The notes beneath the pieces were generated by a model. That model did not search any database, was not told where the DNA came from, and saw only the letters and a list, made by a program, of their open reading frames with translations. A DNA stretch of 64,000 nucleotides, from contig NZ_CP046122.1 of NCBI RefSeq assembly GCF_009707365.1, positions 3,100,001 through 3,164,000 on the forward strand, read 5' to 3'. This stretch comes from Microlunatus sp. Gsoil 973. Lineage in GTDB: Bacteria > Actinomycetota > Actinomycetes > Propionibacteriales > Propionibacteriaceae. Below, piece by piece: positions 1 to 8,902 of the stretch. The first letter of the stretch is position 1. Each line of letters opens with the position of its first letter. The position numbers were made by a program, and so were the translations under genes.

Positions 1-492
1 CCCGGAGTGCACCACGACGGCGGTGTCCGGGTAGTCCTGCCGCAGCTCCTCGGCCAGCGCCAGCGTCTCATCCGCCGCCCGGTGATCCTCCAGGTCGGCG
101 ATGACGGTTGTCCCCGCGGCCCGGGCCGCAATGCAGATCACTCGGGCGTTCTCCAGCACGTCGTCACCGTCGGGTAGCTCCAGACCGATCGCCGCCGGTT
201 TGATCGACACCTCCGCCCGCGTCGCCAGCTTCTCCTTGCGCAACCGGTCCACCAGATCGAGATACCTGCGCGTCCATTGATCCGCCTGGTCGCGATCGGC
301 GGTTTCCCCCGCCAGATGTTCGAGGGTGACGGTCAGACCCTCATCGACCAACCGACGGGCTGCAGCGATCGCATCGTCCAGGTGATCGCCGGCGACGAAG
401 TTGCGGACCAGCAGATCGGTTGGCGGAAAGCCGGTGATCATCCTTCTCACCGCGTCGTTCCGGGATATGCCGAGCAGCGTTTCCCGCAGCAT
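1..492 (-). CDS. Proline dehydrogenase, monofunctional (3' end outside window)
   Basis: Reads leftward off the window edge, so only the first 164 residues are visible. They begin MLRETLLGISRND and match the N-terminal part of the PutA-type proline dehydrogenase TIM barrel, with the barrel strand VSIKPAAIGL at residues 95-104 and a following IADLEDH strand. The family is an FAD enzyme that oxidises L-proline to delta-1-pyrroline-5-carboxylate (P5C) at the membrane face. The ATG has a GGAGGG ribosome site 5-6 nt upstream. The P5C dehydrogenase partner would be expected further left. This is a second proline dehydrogenase in addition to the fused enzyme at 19821-23309. The family call is firm; the C-terminal flavin-binding half is not seen. 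Confidence 0.85.
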   Translation of the reverse strand, partial: MLRETLLGISRNDAVRRMITGFPPTDLLVRNFVAGDHLDDAIAAARRLVDEGLTVTLEHLAGETADRDQADQWTRRYLDLVDRLRKEKLATRAEVSIKPAAIGLELPDGDDVLENARVICIAARAAGTTVIADLEDHRAADETLALAEELRQDYPDTAVVVHSG

Positions 493-585
493 CCGCCCTC
501 CCTGTCCACGGGTCAGCGACCTGTTCGTCGGTTCGCAGCCACCCTAGCGACGACGGGGACATGCTTCGAGCCCCAGGTTCCGGGC

Positions 586-1440
586 TCAGGTGTGGCTGGC
601 GACGCCTGTCGAATCCACCTGGTACGAGGTGCGGGCGGTGCCGGCCTCCAGGTGCAACCGGGCGAACGCCAACGACTCGGCGAGATCGATCTCGCGCTGC
701 GCCCGGGTCGCGCTGCGCCGTGAATTGACCTCGAGCACGACGTGCCCGGAGTAGCCGGTCCCGGCCAGATACTGCAACGTCCGGTCCGCGTGCTGATCGC
801 CCCGTCCCGGCACCAGGTGCTCGTCCTTCATCGACCCGGTGCCGTCGGTCAGGTGGACGTGGCCGAGCCGGTCGCCCCAGGACTTGGCCAGCTCGAGGGA
901 CTGCTGGCCGGCGGTCGAGGCGTGGGAGAAGTCCAGGGTGAGATCGTCGTAGGCGAGTTGGGTCGGATCCCATTCAGGCAGGTAGGCCTTGAGCTCGGTG
1001 CCGCGCATCCGCCACGGATACATGTTCTCCAGACAGAACCGGACGCCGGTGCGGTCGGTCAGGTCGCGCAGTTTGGGAACGAAGTCACGCGCGTAGTCAC
1101 GCTGCCAGCGAAACGGCGGGTGCACCACGACAACGTCGGCATCAAGCTGCTTGGCTGCGGCGGCCGAGCGCTCGAGTTTGGCCCAGTTGTCGGTCCCCCA
1201 GGTGCGCTGGCTGATCAACAGGCAGGGCGCGTGGACCGAAACGACGGGGAGTTCGTGATAGTCGCGCAGCTTCTCCACGGCGTCGATGTCGGTGGAGACC
1301 GGATCGATTCCGACCATCAGTTCGATGCCGTCGTAGCCGAGCCGACCGGCGAGTTCGAAGGCACTCGACGTCGTCTCCGGATAGACCGACGACGTGGACA
1401 GCGCAATCCTGGGCGTCCGGACGTCGATGTTGTCTGTCAC
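586..1440 (-). CDS. Sugar phosphate isomerase/epimerase-like TIM barrel
   Basis: 284 residues of the AP-endonuclease-2/xylose-isomerase-like barrel family. Visible strands are IALSTSSVYPE at the N-terminus, YDGIELMVG, VVSVHAPCL, VVVHPPFRWQ, FCLENMYPW and LGHVHLTDGTG, with acidic and histidine residues at strand ends as expected for a divalent-metal site. The family isomerises or epimerises sugars or inositol derivatives; the substrate cannot be read from sequence. I chose the GTG at 1440 because the reading frame further upstream looks non-coding and the family usually begins just before the first barrel strand, although the GGAGG lies very close to this start. It lies just downstream of, and in the same direction as, a gene transcribed from the other side of 1441-1549, which is a divergent promoter region. 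Confidence 0.75.
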   Translation of the reverse strand: MTDNIDVRTPRIALSTSSVYPETTSSAFELAGRLGYDGIELMVGIDPVSTDIDAVEKLRDYHELPVVSVHAPCLLISQRTWGTDNWAKLERSAAAAKQLDADVVVVHPPFRWQRDYARDFVPKLRDLTDRTGVRFCLENMYPWRMRGTELKAYLPEWDPTQLAYDDLTLDFSHASTAGQQSLELAKSWGDRLGHVHLTDGTGSMKDEHLVPGRGDQHADRTLQYLAGTGYSGHVVLEVNSRRSATRAQREIDLAESLAFARLHLEAGTARTSYQVDSTGVASHT

Positions 1441-1549
1441 CCCTCCAATGTAGTGCGGCGCGGACAATCCAGCGTGTCGGCAGCCTCGGTAGCCACCTTC
1501 TTCGGGGTTTGCACGCAGTGTCGGCACCGTGCCGCGTAGGCTGCGCGTC

Positions 1550-2320
1550 GTGCCGGAAGTCATGATCGGTTTTCCCCGGGCCTATGCGGAGTTCCCCAAC
1601 CCGGCGGACGACACCGAAGTGTTCAAAGTCGACCTCACGTGGTTGACGTCACGGTGGGAATGCATCTTCGGTCGGGGATGCGCAGGCATCTACGCCGACC
1701 GCCCCGACGACGGCTGTTGCACCCTGGGAGCCCACTTCGCCGACCTGGACGACGAGAAGCGGGTCCGGAAGGCGGTCAAGCGTCTCACCCCGGCGCTGTG
1801 GCAGAACTACAAGGAGGGCAAGAAGAACGGCTGGGTCGAGTACGAGGACGAGTCGACGGTCAACCCGGGCGAGGAGCCGGATCGCAAGACCCGGGTCCAC
1901 AACGGCGCCTGCATCTTCCTCAATCGGCCGGGGTTCCCGGGCGGTTACGGCTGTGCGCTGCATCACCTGGCGGCCAGCGAGGGCAGGGACTTCGTCGAGA
2001 CCAAACCCGACGTCTGCTGGCAGCTGCCGATCCGGCGACAGTTCCGTGAGGTGACCAGAACCGACGGCACCGAGTACACCGAGGTGAGCATCGGTGAGTA
2101 CGGCCGCGACGGCTGGGGGCCGGGCGGTCACGATCTCGACTGGTACTGCACGGCCAACACCGAGGCGCACACCGCACCGCAGCCGGTCTACCTCAGCAAC
2201 CGGTCGGAGCTGGTTGCGTTGATGGGCGAGCAGGGCTACCGCCGGCTGGTCGAACTGTGCGAGGAGTTCGAGAGCCGGAAGGGCTCACGGCTGCAGCATC
2301 CCGCCGACCCGCCACGCTGA
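1550..2320 (+). CDS. Conserved cysteine-rich actinobacterial protein, function unknown
   Basis: About 256 residues, rich in Cys and aromatic residues. The cysteine motifs are [30 protein letters not shown] and DVCWQLP, a spacing that recalls the metal-chelating YkgJ/DUF3109 class of zinc or iron binding proteins, but I cannot assign a named family with certainty. There is no signal peptide or membrane segment. Candidate starts are GTG 1529, GTG 1550 and ATG 1562; the conserved-looking part begins at [11 protein letters not shown], so 1550 or 1562 is preferred. It is transcribed divergently from the isomerase gene. No function is proposed beyond probable metal binding. Confidence 0.7.
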   Translation: MPEVMIGFPRAYAEFPNPADDTEVFKVDLTWLTSRWECIFGRGCAGIYADRPDDGCCTLGAHFADLDDEKRVRKAVKRLTPALWQNYKEGKKNGWVEYEDESTVNPGEEPDRKTRVHNGACIFLNRPGFPGGYGCALHHLAASEGRDFVETKPDVCWQLPIRRQFREVTRTDGTEYTEVSIGEYGRDGWGPGGHDLDWYCTANTEAHTAPQPVYLSNRSELVALMGEQGYRRLVELCEEFESRKGSRLQHPADPPR

Positions 2321-2402
2321 GGCGACCACGCGGTCCAGCCGGACAGGACGATGGTCACCGGTTCGACCCCCGGATGCACCGAAGACCCCTCGATCGGGCA
2401 GC

Positions 2403-3056
2403 ATGACCCCTATGGAACTCGACCATCTCTCCTTTGCCTGCGGCCACGAGGGACTTGCCGAGACCGCCGACCGACTGGGCCGGAGTCTCGGCGCGGAATT
2501 CGTCGACGGAGGATTCCACCCGCGTTTCGGAACCCGGAACCGAATCCTGCCGCTGGCCGACGGAACCTATCTCGAGGTCGTCGAAGTTCTTGATCATCCG
2601 GCCGCCGACAAGGTGCCTTTCGGGCAAGCGGTCCGGGCTCGTTCTGAGGCCGGCGGTGGCTGGCTCGGCTGGGCGGTCCGTGTCGATGATCTTGCACCCA
2701 TCGAGAAGCGGCTTGGCCGGGCCGCCGTCCCGGGCGGGCGGCACGTGCCCAATGGCGACGAACTGACCTGGCAGCAGATCGGCATCAAGGGGCTGCAGTC
2801 CGATCCGCAACTGCCCTTCTTCCTCAAGTGGACCTCCGACATGGCGCTGCACCCGTCGAACTCGGCTTCCACCGATCCCAAGATCAAATTGCTCGGGCTG
2901 GAGATTGCCGGCGACCCGGACCGGGTCGACGACTGGTTGGGGGGTCACGCCGACACGGTGCTGACCGATTTCGAGATCAAGTGGATCGCCCCGAACGGCC
3001 AACCGGGGATCCTCGCAGCCACGTTCGCGACGCCCGAGGGCGAGGTACGCATCTAG
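2403..3056 (+). CDS. Glyoxalase-like (VOC superfamily) protein
   Basis: 217 residues that open with MELDHLSFACG, the first beta strand of a VOC fold, and continue with YLEVVEVLDHPAADKV and a second half from about residue 155. The layout and length match the Glyoxalase_3 type of protein (one long polypeptide with two paired beta-alpha-beta-beta-beta units). These bind a metal through His/Glu, but the substrate is unknown. Either ATG 2403 or ATG 2412 could be the start; I see no good ribosome site for either. It stands between the cysteine-rich gene and hisC with no operon link that I can prove. Confidence 0.75.
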   Translation: MTPMELDHLSFACGHEGLAETADRLGRSLGAEFVDGGFHPRFGTRNRILPLADGTYLEVVEVLDHPAADKVPFGQAVRARSEAGGGWLGWAVRVDDLAPIEKRLGRAAVPGGRHVPNGDELTWQQIGIKGLQSDPQLPFFLKWTSDMALHPSNSASTDPKIKLLGLEIAGDPDRVDDWLGGHADTVLTDFEIKWIAPNGQPGILAATFATPEGEVRI

Positions 3057-3094
3057 GTCCCGCGTGAGACGGGCGCAATGAGATAGTTGGCGCT

Positions 3095-4189
3095 ATGCCG
3101 ATCTCGATCCACCCCGCAGTTGCGTCGGTGCCTCCGTACAAACCGGGCAGGCCTGCGCCGGTCGGACCGGACGGGGTGTCGTACAAGCTGTCCAGCAACG
3201 AGAATCCCTATCCTCCGTTGCCGGGCGTGGTGGAGGCCACCCAGCGTGCGGTCGCGCAGATGAACCGCTATCCGGACATGGCCAACACCGAGTTGACTGC
3301 TGCACTGGCCGCCAGACACGGCATCGGTGCCGACGAAATCGCCTTCGGTACGGGTTCGGTCGCCGTGCTCTACACACTGCTGCAGGCCGTGGTCGGCGAG
3401 GGCGACGAAGTGCTCTATCCGTGGCGGTCGTTCGAGGCGTACCCGATCGCGGTGCAGTTGACCGGGGCTCGTAGTGTCCGGGTCCCGCTCGGCCCGGGTG
3501 CCGTGCATGATCTCGATGCCATGCTGTCGGCGATCACACCAGCCACCAAGGTGATCTTGGTCTGTTCGCCGAACAACCCGACCGGACCGATCGTCGATCA
3601 TGATCAACTGGCGGCCTTCGTCGGTCGGGTCCCCGAGCACATCATGATCGTCGTCGACGAGGCCTATCTCGAGTTCGCAACGGCGCCGAACCGGGTCCGC
3701 TTCACCGATCTTCGCCGACCGAACGTGGTCAGTCTGCGCACCTTCTCCAAGGCGTACGGGCTGGCCGGCTTCCGGGTCGGCTACTGCATCGCCGACCCTG
3801 TCGTCGCCGGCGCGATCCGGGCCGCGGCGACTCCTTTCGGCGTGTCCGGGCCGGCGCAGGCCGCGGCCCTGGCCTCACTGCAGGCCGAGGACCAACTGTT
3901 GGAACGGGTCAGTGAGTTGATCACGGAACGTTCGATCGTTGTGGCCGGCCTGCGTGATCTTGGATTCGACGTGCCGGACAGCCAGGCCAACTTCGTCTGG
4001 CTGCCGGCCGGTGAAAGGACCAACGCCTACGCCGAGGCGTTCGCCGCCGCTGGTCTGGCGGTCCGCGCCTTCTCCGACGAGCCCGACGCCGGTATCCGGA
4101 TCACGGTCGCGGAGCCGGATGCGAACCGGCTCGTGCTCGAGGTCGGAAAGCAGTTGGCCGTCGGGTCCCTTGGCCGGTCCGTCGGCTGA
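3095..4189 (+). CDS. hisC: Histidinol-phosphate aminotransferase
   Basis: 364-residue class II PLP aminotransferase. It converts imidazole acetol-phosphate plus glutamate to histidinol-phosphate and 2-oxoglutarate in the cytoplasm. Visible motifs are KLSSNENPYPP (residues 31-41, substrate-binding arm), SPNNPTG (159-164, PLP phosphate region), VVDEAYLEF (187-194) and the Schiff-base lysine K219 in RTFSKAYGLAGFRVGY. Length is normal. It is outside a his operon, so it may be the second copy (HisC2/PatA type) that also acts on aromatic keto acids; sequence alone cannot separate these. Start ATG 3095. Confidence 0.9.
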   Translation: MPISIHPAVASVPPYKPGRPAPVGPDGVSYKLSSNENPYPPLPGVVEATQRAVAQMNRYPDMANTELTAALAARHGIGADEIAFGTGSVAVLYTLLQAVVGEGDEVLYPWRSFEAYPIAVQLTGARSVRVPLGPGAVHDLDAMLSAITPATKVILVCSPNNPTGPIVDHDQLAAFVGRVPEHIMIVVDEAYLEFATAPNRVRFTDLRRPNVVSLRTFSKAYGLAGFRVGYCIADPVVAGAIRAAATPFGVSGPAQAAALASLQAEDQLLERVSELITERSIVVAGLRDLGFDVPDSQANFVWLPAGERTNAYAEAFAAAGLAVRAFSDEPDAGIRITVAEPDANRLVLEVGKQLAVGSLGRSVG

Positions 4190-4271
4190 ATCGACCGCCG
4201 ACCAGTCACGATTCGACACTGATGCCCGTCCGGTCTGGTCGGGTACCGCGCGAACGCCCTACGGTCGGCGT

Positions 4272-4703
4272 ATGCCCATCTCAGCCCACATCGTCGTGCA
4301 AGGTGCCGAGCGCGCGGTCGCCTTCTACTCCGCGGCATTCGGCGCGACGGAAGTCTCCCGGATCCCGATTCCGGACGGCCGTCTGATGTCGGTGACGCTG
4401 CAGCTGAACGGATCGGAGTTGCACCTGGCGGACGAGTTCGCCGAGCTCGGTGTACTCGCACCGCCCTCCATCGGTGGTACGCCGGTGGTCCTCAGCCTCG
4501 AGGTCGACGATGCGGACGCCGTGTTCGCTCGGGCGATCGCCGCCGGCGCTACGGTGCGTCAGCCGGTCTCGGACATGTTCTGGGGCGATCGACACGGACA
4601 ACTCGAGGACCCGTTCGGTCACCGATGGAACATCAGTCACCACGTTCGCGACATTCCCCAGGACGAGGTGGTGGCTGCGGCGGCGCAGCTGTTCGGAGCC
4701 TGA
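4272..4703 (+). CDS. VOC family protein, PhnB-like
   Basis: 143 residues starting MPISAHIVVQGAERAVAFY, the typical opening of PhnB/bleomycin-resistance-like VOC proteins. The second half has LSLEVDDADAVFARA and the family end motif WGDRHGQLEDPFGHRWNI at residues about 105-122. Members are small dimeric proteins of unclear enzymatic role. ATG 4272 is the only start that gives this full domain. The next gene is convergent, 9 nt away. Confidence 0.85.
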   Translation: MPISAHIVVQGAERAVAFYSAAFGATEVSRIPIPDGRLMSVTLQLNGSELHLADEFAELGVLAPPSIGGTPVVLSLEVDDADAVFARAIAAGATVRQPVSDMFWGDRHGQLEDPFGHRWNISHHVRDIPQDEVVAAAAQLFGA

Positions 4704-4712
4704 TCCGGCTGA

Positions 4713-5084
4713 TCAGTCACCCCAGTCCAGCTGGGCCTCCGGGACTCCGAGTCGCCGGCCGTGATCGACAGCCCGGGCGCGGGCCGTGTTGTCGCCGATC
4801 CGGTAGCGGAAGATCCTCTCCGGGAAGATCACGAAGTGCTCCGATGCGTTCTTGAAGTCGGCGTACCAGACGCCGGGCTCGGCGATCAGCGAATCCGCCA
4901 ACCAGGCGGCCAATCGGTCGGCGTCAGCCTCGTCGACCGCGAAGTACAGCAGCGTCCAGCGGGTCGGCTGGTCCGCGGCGGCCGAAGCGTTGTCGAAGGT
5001 GGTGATCTTGGTGACCACCAGCCGCATGCCGTCCAGTTCGGTGCCCGGGCGCAGGCTCTGGGTGATCAACACGCCGTCGTACAT
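4713..5084 (-). CDS. Conserved hypothetical protein, 123 residues
   Basis: A small soluble protein starting MYDGVLITQSLRPG. It has alternating hydrophobic strands (MRLVVTKI, WTLLYFAVDE) and the segment PGVWYADFKNASEHFVIFPERIFRYRIGD, which looks like a conserved core rather than a shadow frame. I cannot name a family with confidence. The AAGGG is 9 nt from ATG 5084 and directly abuts ATG 5093, so 5084 is preferred. It is divergent from radA. Confidence 0.65.
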   Translation of the reverse strand: MYDGVLITQSLRPGTELDGMRLVVTKITTFDNASAAADQPTRWTLLYFAVDEADADRLAAWLADSLIAEPGVWYADFKNASEHFVIFPERIFRYRIGDNTARARAVDHGRRLGVPEAQLDWGD

Positions 5085-5177
5085 GATCGTCATCCCTTCG
5101 GTCAGCGCAGCCTGGATCGAACAGCTGGTCCGAACAGTAGGCGGACCGATCCGACATCCAGCGCGTGTCCCACGAGA

Positions 5178-5200
5178 GTGTCGGACCCGCCGTCTACCTT
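5178..5200 (+). promoter_or_regulatory. RecA-NDp/PafBC-type DNA-damage promoter of radA
   Basis: The sequence GTGTCGGAC, then exactly 8 nt, then TACCTT fits the actinobacterial RecA-NDp pattern (tTGTCRgtg-N8-TAnnnT), which is known to be activated by PafBC on DNA damage. The -10 box ends at 5200, 7 nt before ATG 5207, so the mRNA would start at or next to the A of the start codon (leaderless). This explains why radA has no ribosome site. The match is by eye. Confidence 0.6.
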
Positions 5201-5206
5201 TCCGGT

Positions 5207-6715
5207 ATGGCCAAGACCAAGAACCGACCCGCCTTCTGTTGCACCGAGTGCGGCTGGACCTCTGCACGCTGGGTCGGACGCTGTGGTGAATGCCAGACCT
5301 GGGGCAGTGTGGTCGAGGAGGGCGCACCGAAGCTGACCAAGGTGCAGACCAACGTGCCCGAGTCGAAGGCCATGCCGATCGGTGAGGTCAGTGCCCGCGC
5401 GGCGACCCGCGCCAAGACCGGCGTCGGAGAGCTCGACCGGGTGCTCGGCGACGGGTTGGTTCCGGGGGCCGTCGTGCTGCTGGCCGGTGAGCCCGGCGTC
5501 GGCAAGTCGACCCTGTTGCTCGAGGTCGCCGCACGCTGGGCCAAGGCCGGCCGCCGGACGTTGTACGTCTCCGGCGAGGAGTCGGCGGCACAGGTCCGGT
5601 TGCGCGCCGGTCGGACCGATGCGCTGGCCGACGAGCTCTATCTGGCTGCCGAGACCGACCTCGGCACCGTGCTCGGGCACATCGAGGAGGTGCAGCCGTC
5701 GCTGATGGTGCTGGACTCGGTGCAGACCGTCGGTACGGCCGAGGCCGACGGTTCGCCGGGCGGGGTGACCCAGGTTCGTGAGGTGACCGGCGCACTGGTC
5801 CGGGTTGCCAAGCGGCGGGGCATGGCGGTGGTGATCGTCGGCCATGTGACCAAGGACGGCAACATCGCCGGACCGCGGCTGTTGGAGCATCTGGTCGACG
5901 TCGTGCTGGCCTTCGAGGGTGACAAGCATTCCGGTTTCCGCATGGTGCGCGCCACCAAGAACCGGTTCGGCCCCGCCGACGAGGTCGGCTGTTTCGAGAT
6001 GGCCGAGAACGGGATCGTCGAGGTCGCGGATCCGTCCGGCCTCTTCACCTCGCGGCACGACGAGCCGGTGTCCGGCACCTGTGTCACCGTGACGATGGAG
6101 GGCCGGCGGCCGCTGCTGGCCGAATTGCAGGCTCTGGTCGCTCCCAGCAACCTCCAGTCGCCACGCCGGACAACCAACGGCATCGAGTCCAGTCGGCTGG
6201 CGATGATCCTTGCCGTGGTCGAACGTCGGGCCGGGATCAGGCTCTACAACCGCGATGTCTACGCGTCCACCGTCGGCGGGGCAAGGGTCAGCGACCCCGG
6301 TGCCGACCTGGCGATCGCCGTCGCGGTTGCATCCGCGGCGATGAACAAGGCCGTGCCCCGGTCGCTGGTCGCGCTCGGTGAGATCGGGCTTGCCGGGGAG
6401 CTGCGCCGCGTGCCCGGTACCGATCGCCGCCTGATCGAAGCCGCGCGACTTGGATTCACCGAGGCCGTCGTTCCGACCGAGTCCGGGCGGGATCGGGTCG
6501 GTGGACAGGAAGCTCGCAACGGCATGACCGTCCATCGCGTCACCACGATCGGACATGCGCTGGCGGTTCTCGGGTTGTTGCCGACCGACCGCCGGACTGC
6601 CGGTGGGGAGCCGGAGGCTGCGGAGGACTCCATCGCCGACCCACCACTGCTGCGCAAGGATCGTCTGGCTCAGGTGTTGAAGGAGCTGGAGCCCCAGTTC
6701 CCGGCCACCGAGTGA
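5207..6715 (+). CDS. radA: DNA repair protein RadA (Sms)
   Basis: 502 residues. Domains in order: a four-cysteine zinc finger (C12, C15, C26, C29), a RecA-like ATPase with Walker A GEPGVGKST (94-102), the RadA-specific KNRFG motif at 251-255, and a C-terminal Lon-protease-like domain (about 290-450) that in RadA is not proteolytic. RadA is a branch-migration helicase that processes recombination intermediates with RecA. ATG 5207 directly precedes the zinc finger, and the predicted -10 box sits 7 nt upstream. disA follows after 93 nt on the same strand, a pairing seen widely in Actinobacteria and Firmicutes, where RadA is known to inhibit DisA. Confidence 0.97.
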   Translation: MAKTKNRPAFCCTECGWTSARWVGRCGECQTWGSVVEEGAPKLTKVQTNVPESKAMPIGEVSARAATRAKTGVGELDRVLGDGLVPGAVVLLAGEPGVGKSTLLLEVAARWAKAGRRTLYVSGEESAAQVRLRAGRTDALADELYLAAETDLGTVLGHIEEVQPSLMVLDSVQTVGTAEADGSPGGVTQVREVTGALVRVAKRRGMAVVIVGHVTKDGNIAGPRLLEHLVDVVLAFEGDKHSGFRMVRATKNRFGPADEVGCFEMAENGIVEVADPSGLFTSRHDEPVSGTCVTVTMEGRRPLLAELQALVAPSNLQSPRRTTNGIESSRLAMILAVVERRAGIRLYNRDVYASTVGGARVSDPGADLAIAVAVASAAMNKAVPRSLVALGEIGLAGELRRVPGTDRRLIEAARLGFTEAVVPTESGRDRVGGQEARNGMTVHRVTTIGHALAVLGLLPTDRRTAGGEPEAAEDSIADPPLLRKDRLAQVLKELEPQFPATE

Positions 6716-6808
6716 CCGCGCCGGGGTCCGCCGGGCCGTCCCGTACGATGACGCGCGGACCATCCGTCGGACGAGTCACGCTTGGGTGGCGTGCAGCGAG
6801 GTGAATCT

Positions 6809-7873
6809 GTGGCACCGGATCCGGAGCAGCGTACGCGGGAACTGGAGTATCTCGCCCGGCTCGCGCCCGGCACTGGACTCCGTGACGGGTTCGAGCGGAT
6901 CCTGCGCGGCCGAACCGGCGCCCTGGTGGTGCTGGGCGACACCAATGAGGTGATCGCGTTGTGTACCGGCGGGTTCGTCCTTGACGTGCCGTACACGCCG
7001 ACGGCGCTGCGCGAACTGGCCAAGATGGACGGCGCAATCGTGATCACCAGCGATCTGTCCCGCATCGTCCGGGCCGGAGTGCACCTGATGCCGGATCCCC
7101 AGCTGGAGACGGTGGAGACCGGCACCCGCCACCGGACCGCGGACCGGGTCTCCCGGCAGACCGGGATCCCCGTCGCCACCGTCTCAGCGTCGATGTCGAC
7201 GATCGCGCTCTTCATCGACGGTGTCCGGCGGCAACTGGAGACGTCGGAGCAGGTGCTCAGTCGGGCCAATCAGGCGGTTCAGACCTTGGAACGCTATCGG
7301 GAACGGCTCTGGCAGGTCATCGGTCGGTTGTCGGTGCTCGAAGTCGAGGATCAGGTGACGATCAAGGACCTGGCGTTGGTCGCACAACGGTTGGAGATGA
7401 TCCGCCGGCTGCAGAGCGAGATCGAGGCGTACGTGTTGGAATTGGGCACCGACGGACGGCTGCTGGCGTTGCAGTTGTCGGAGTTGGGTGCCGGGCTGGA
7501 CGAGCTTGTTGAGCTGCTTTCGATGGATTACGGCCCGTCCGACGGGACCGGTCTTGATCTTGCGGCGTTGGCCGGACTGACAACGGGCAAACTGCTGGAG
7601 ACCGGCGAGGTCGCTCGCGCACTCGGCTTCGCCAATGCGCACCTCGACACCCGGCTGAGCGCCCGCGGCTATCGGCAACTGGCGCAGATCAACCGGCTGC
7701 CGACCGCCTACGGCGCCCGACTGGTGGAGCATTTCGGAAACCTGCAGGGCATCTTCGGCGCGACCACGGCGGAGTTGCAGGAGGTCGAGGGCGTCGGCGA
7801 GAGCCGTGCCCGGTTGATCCGCGAGGGGCTGACCCGGCTGGCGGAGTCGGCCTACGCCGAACGGCTCGGCTGA
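6809..7873 (+). CDS. disA: DNA integrity scanning protein DisA, diadenylate cyclase
   Basis: 354 residues. The N-terminal DAC domain makes c-di-AMP from two ATP; its DGA motif is at 74-76 (KMDGAIVITSD) and its RHR motif at 107-109 (GTRHRTADR). A coiled helical spine follows (about 140-290), then a C-terminal helix-hairpin-helix DNA-binding domain ending in FGATTAELQEVEGVGESRAR. The protein scans DNA, and stalling on branched structures lowers c-di-AMP. I chose GTG 6809, which has GAGG 9 nt upstream and gives a length close to the mycobacterial protein; TTG 6782 and GTG 6791 are alternatives. It is downstream of radA. Confidence 0.97.
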   Translation: MAPDPEQRTRELEYLARLAPGTGLRDGFERILRGRTGALVVLGDTNEVIALCTGGFVLDVPYTPTALRELAKMDGAIVITSDLSRIVRAGVHLMPDPQLETVETGTRHRTADRVSRQTGIPVATVSASMSTIALFIDGVRRQLETSEQVLSRANQAVQTLERYRERLWQVIGRLSVLEVEDQVTIKDLALVAQRLEMIRRLQSEIEAYVLELGTDGRLLALQLSELGAGLDELVELLSMDYGPSDGTGLDLAALAGLTTGKLLETGEVARALGFANAHLDTRLSARGYRQLAQINRLPTAYGARLVEHFGNLQGIFGATTAELQEVEGVGESRARLIREGLTRLAESAYAERLG

Positions 7874-7895
7874 TCGGGCCGATCGCCGCACCGAC

Positions 7896-8807
7896 TTATT
7901 TCAAGATCAACAGGTAGTCCCGTGCCGGGGCGCCTTTGAGCCTGGAGAGCGCGTGGTAGTAGCCGGGCCGGGGTGTCTCCGGCCGGTTGGCGCACGTCTC
8001 GTCCTGGGCCGACCGCTTGCCGTTCCAGGTCACCGACCAGCCGACGCCCTCACCGGGCTCGAGCGTGGTGTCGGCCTTGTGCACAAGCCTGGTGCAGTCC
8101 TCGGTCGACCAGATGCGGTCGCTTCCGGAATAGATCCGCAGCCGGTAGTCATCGGGGTTGATCGCCAGCGAACAGGACTGGTCGGAACGGTTGACGTAGG
8201 ACACCTCAAAGGTGACCTTGGCTCCGATGTCGACGGTGTGGGTCTTGCTCTTCAGTGTCCCCGCGAGTTGGTCTGCTGTGCAGGCGGGGTCTGGCGACGC
8301 TGACGCACTCGGCTTCTTCGGCGCAGGACCGGCCGGCTTTCCGGCGTTCTTGGTTGAGCCCTTGTCGGAGCCCTTGGAATCCTTGCTCGTCGGAGTTGCC
8401 GTAGCCGAGGTCTTTGCCGGACTCTTTGCCGAGGTTCGTGCCGAGGCGGTGGCCGACGGACGCTGCGTCGAGTCGGCCGTCGGGCTGGAGCCGGTAGGCG
8501 TCTGGGTCGAACCCGGGGTCGGACTCGGCGACAGCGTCGGACTTGCGGACGGCGTTGCGGATGCCAGTGCACTGCCTGTGCCGGACCCGCTGGTCAACGC
8601 CGTGGCGGACGGTGTGGCGGACGGAGTGACGGCCGGGATCGCTGAATGGGTGGGCGGCGCGGCGGCCTGACCAGGGCTTCCGCCGAGATTGACCAGGAAG
8701 ATCAACACGATGATCAGCAGCAGCAGCATCACGCCGACCACCACGGCGCGGCGCACCCAATAGGTCTCTGCGGATTCCGGGCCGACCGGCCGCATCACCC
8801 CACCCAT
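7896..8807 (-). CDS. Membrane-anchored protein with Ser/Thr/Pro-rich stalk
   Basis: 303 residues. One transmembrane helix lies at about 21-44 (VVVGVMLLLLIIVLIFLVNL), followed by a roughly 125-residue stretch dominated by Ala, Ser, Thr, Pro and Lys, and then a compact extracellular domain from about residue 180 with two cysteines (ACTAD and DQSCSLAI) and later Cys pairs that could form disulphides. The end resembles an immunoglobulin-like fold (GAKVTFEVSYVNRSDQSC). Mycobacteria carry a membrane gene at the same place between disA and mutY, so position is conserved even though function is unknown. Convergent with disA, divergent from mutY. Confidence 0.75.
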   Translation of the reverse strand: MGGVMRPVGPESAETYWVRRAVVVGVMLLLLIIVLIFLVNLGGSPGQAAAPPTHSAIPAVTPSATPSATALTSGSGTGSALASATPSASPTLSPSPTPGSTQTPTGSSPTADSTQRPSATASARTSAKSPAKTSATATPTSKDSKGSDKGSTKNAGKPAGPAPKKPSASASPDPACTADQLAGTLKSKTHTVDIGAKVTFEVSYVNRSDQSCSLAINPDDYRLRIYSGSDRIWSTEDCTRLVHKADTTLEPGEGVGWSVTWNGKRSAQDETCANRPETPRPGYYHALSRLKGAPARDYLLILK

Positions 8808-8902
8808 GGCGCGACGATAGGCATGCCGCGCGCGCCGACCGGGTATGCCACGCCGTGGATGCCCGACGTCGGCGCGACGTTGGGGGTGATTACGGTGGCC
8901 CG

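Noticed and set aside
5117-5133. SOS box (LexA) upstream of radA
   Set aside because: TCGAAC and GTCCGA are separated by 5 nt, not 4, and the second half is mismatched; the RecA-NDp motif at 5178-5200 explains the promoter better.
5102-6763. 553-codon minus-strand frame
   Set aside because: Antisense shadow of radA; radA is certain.
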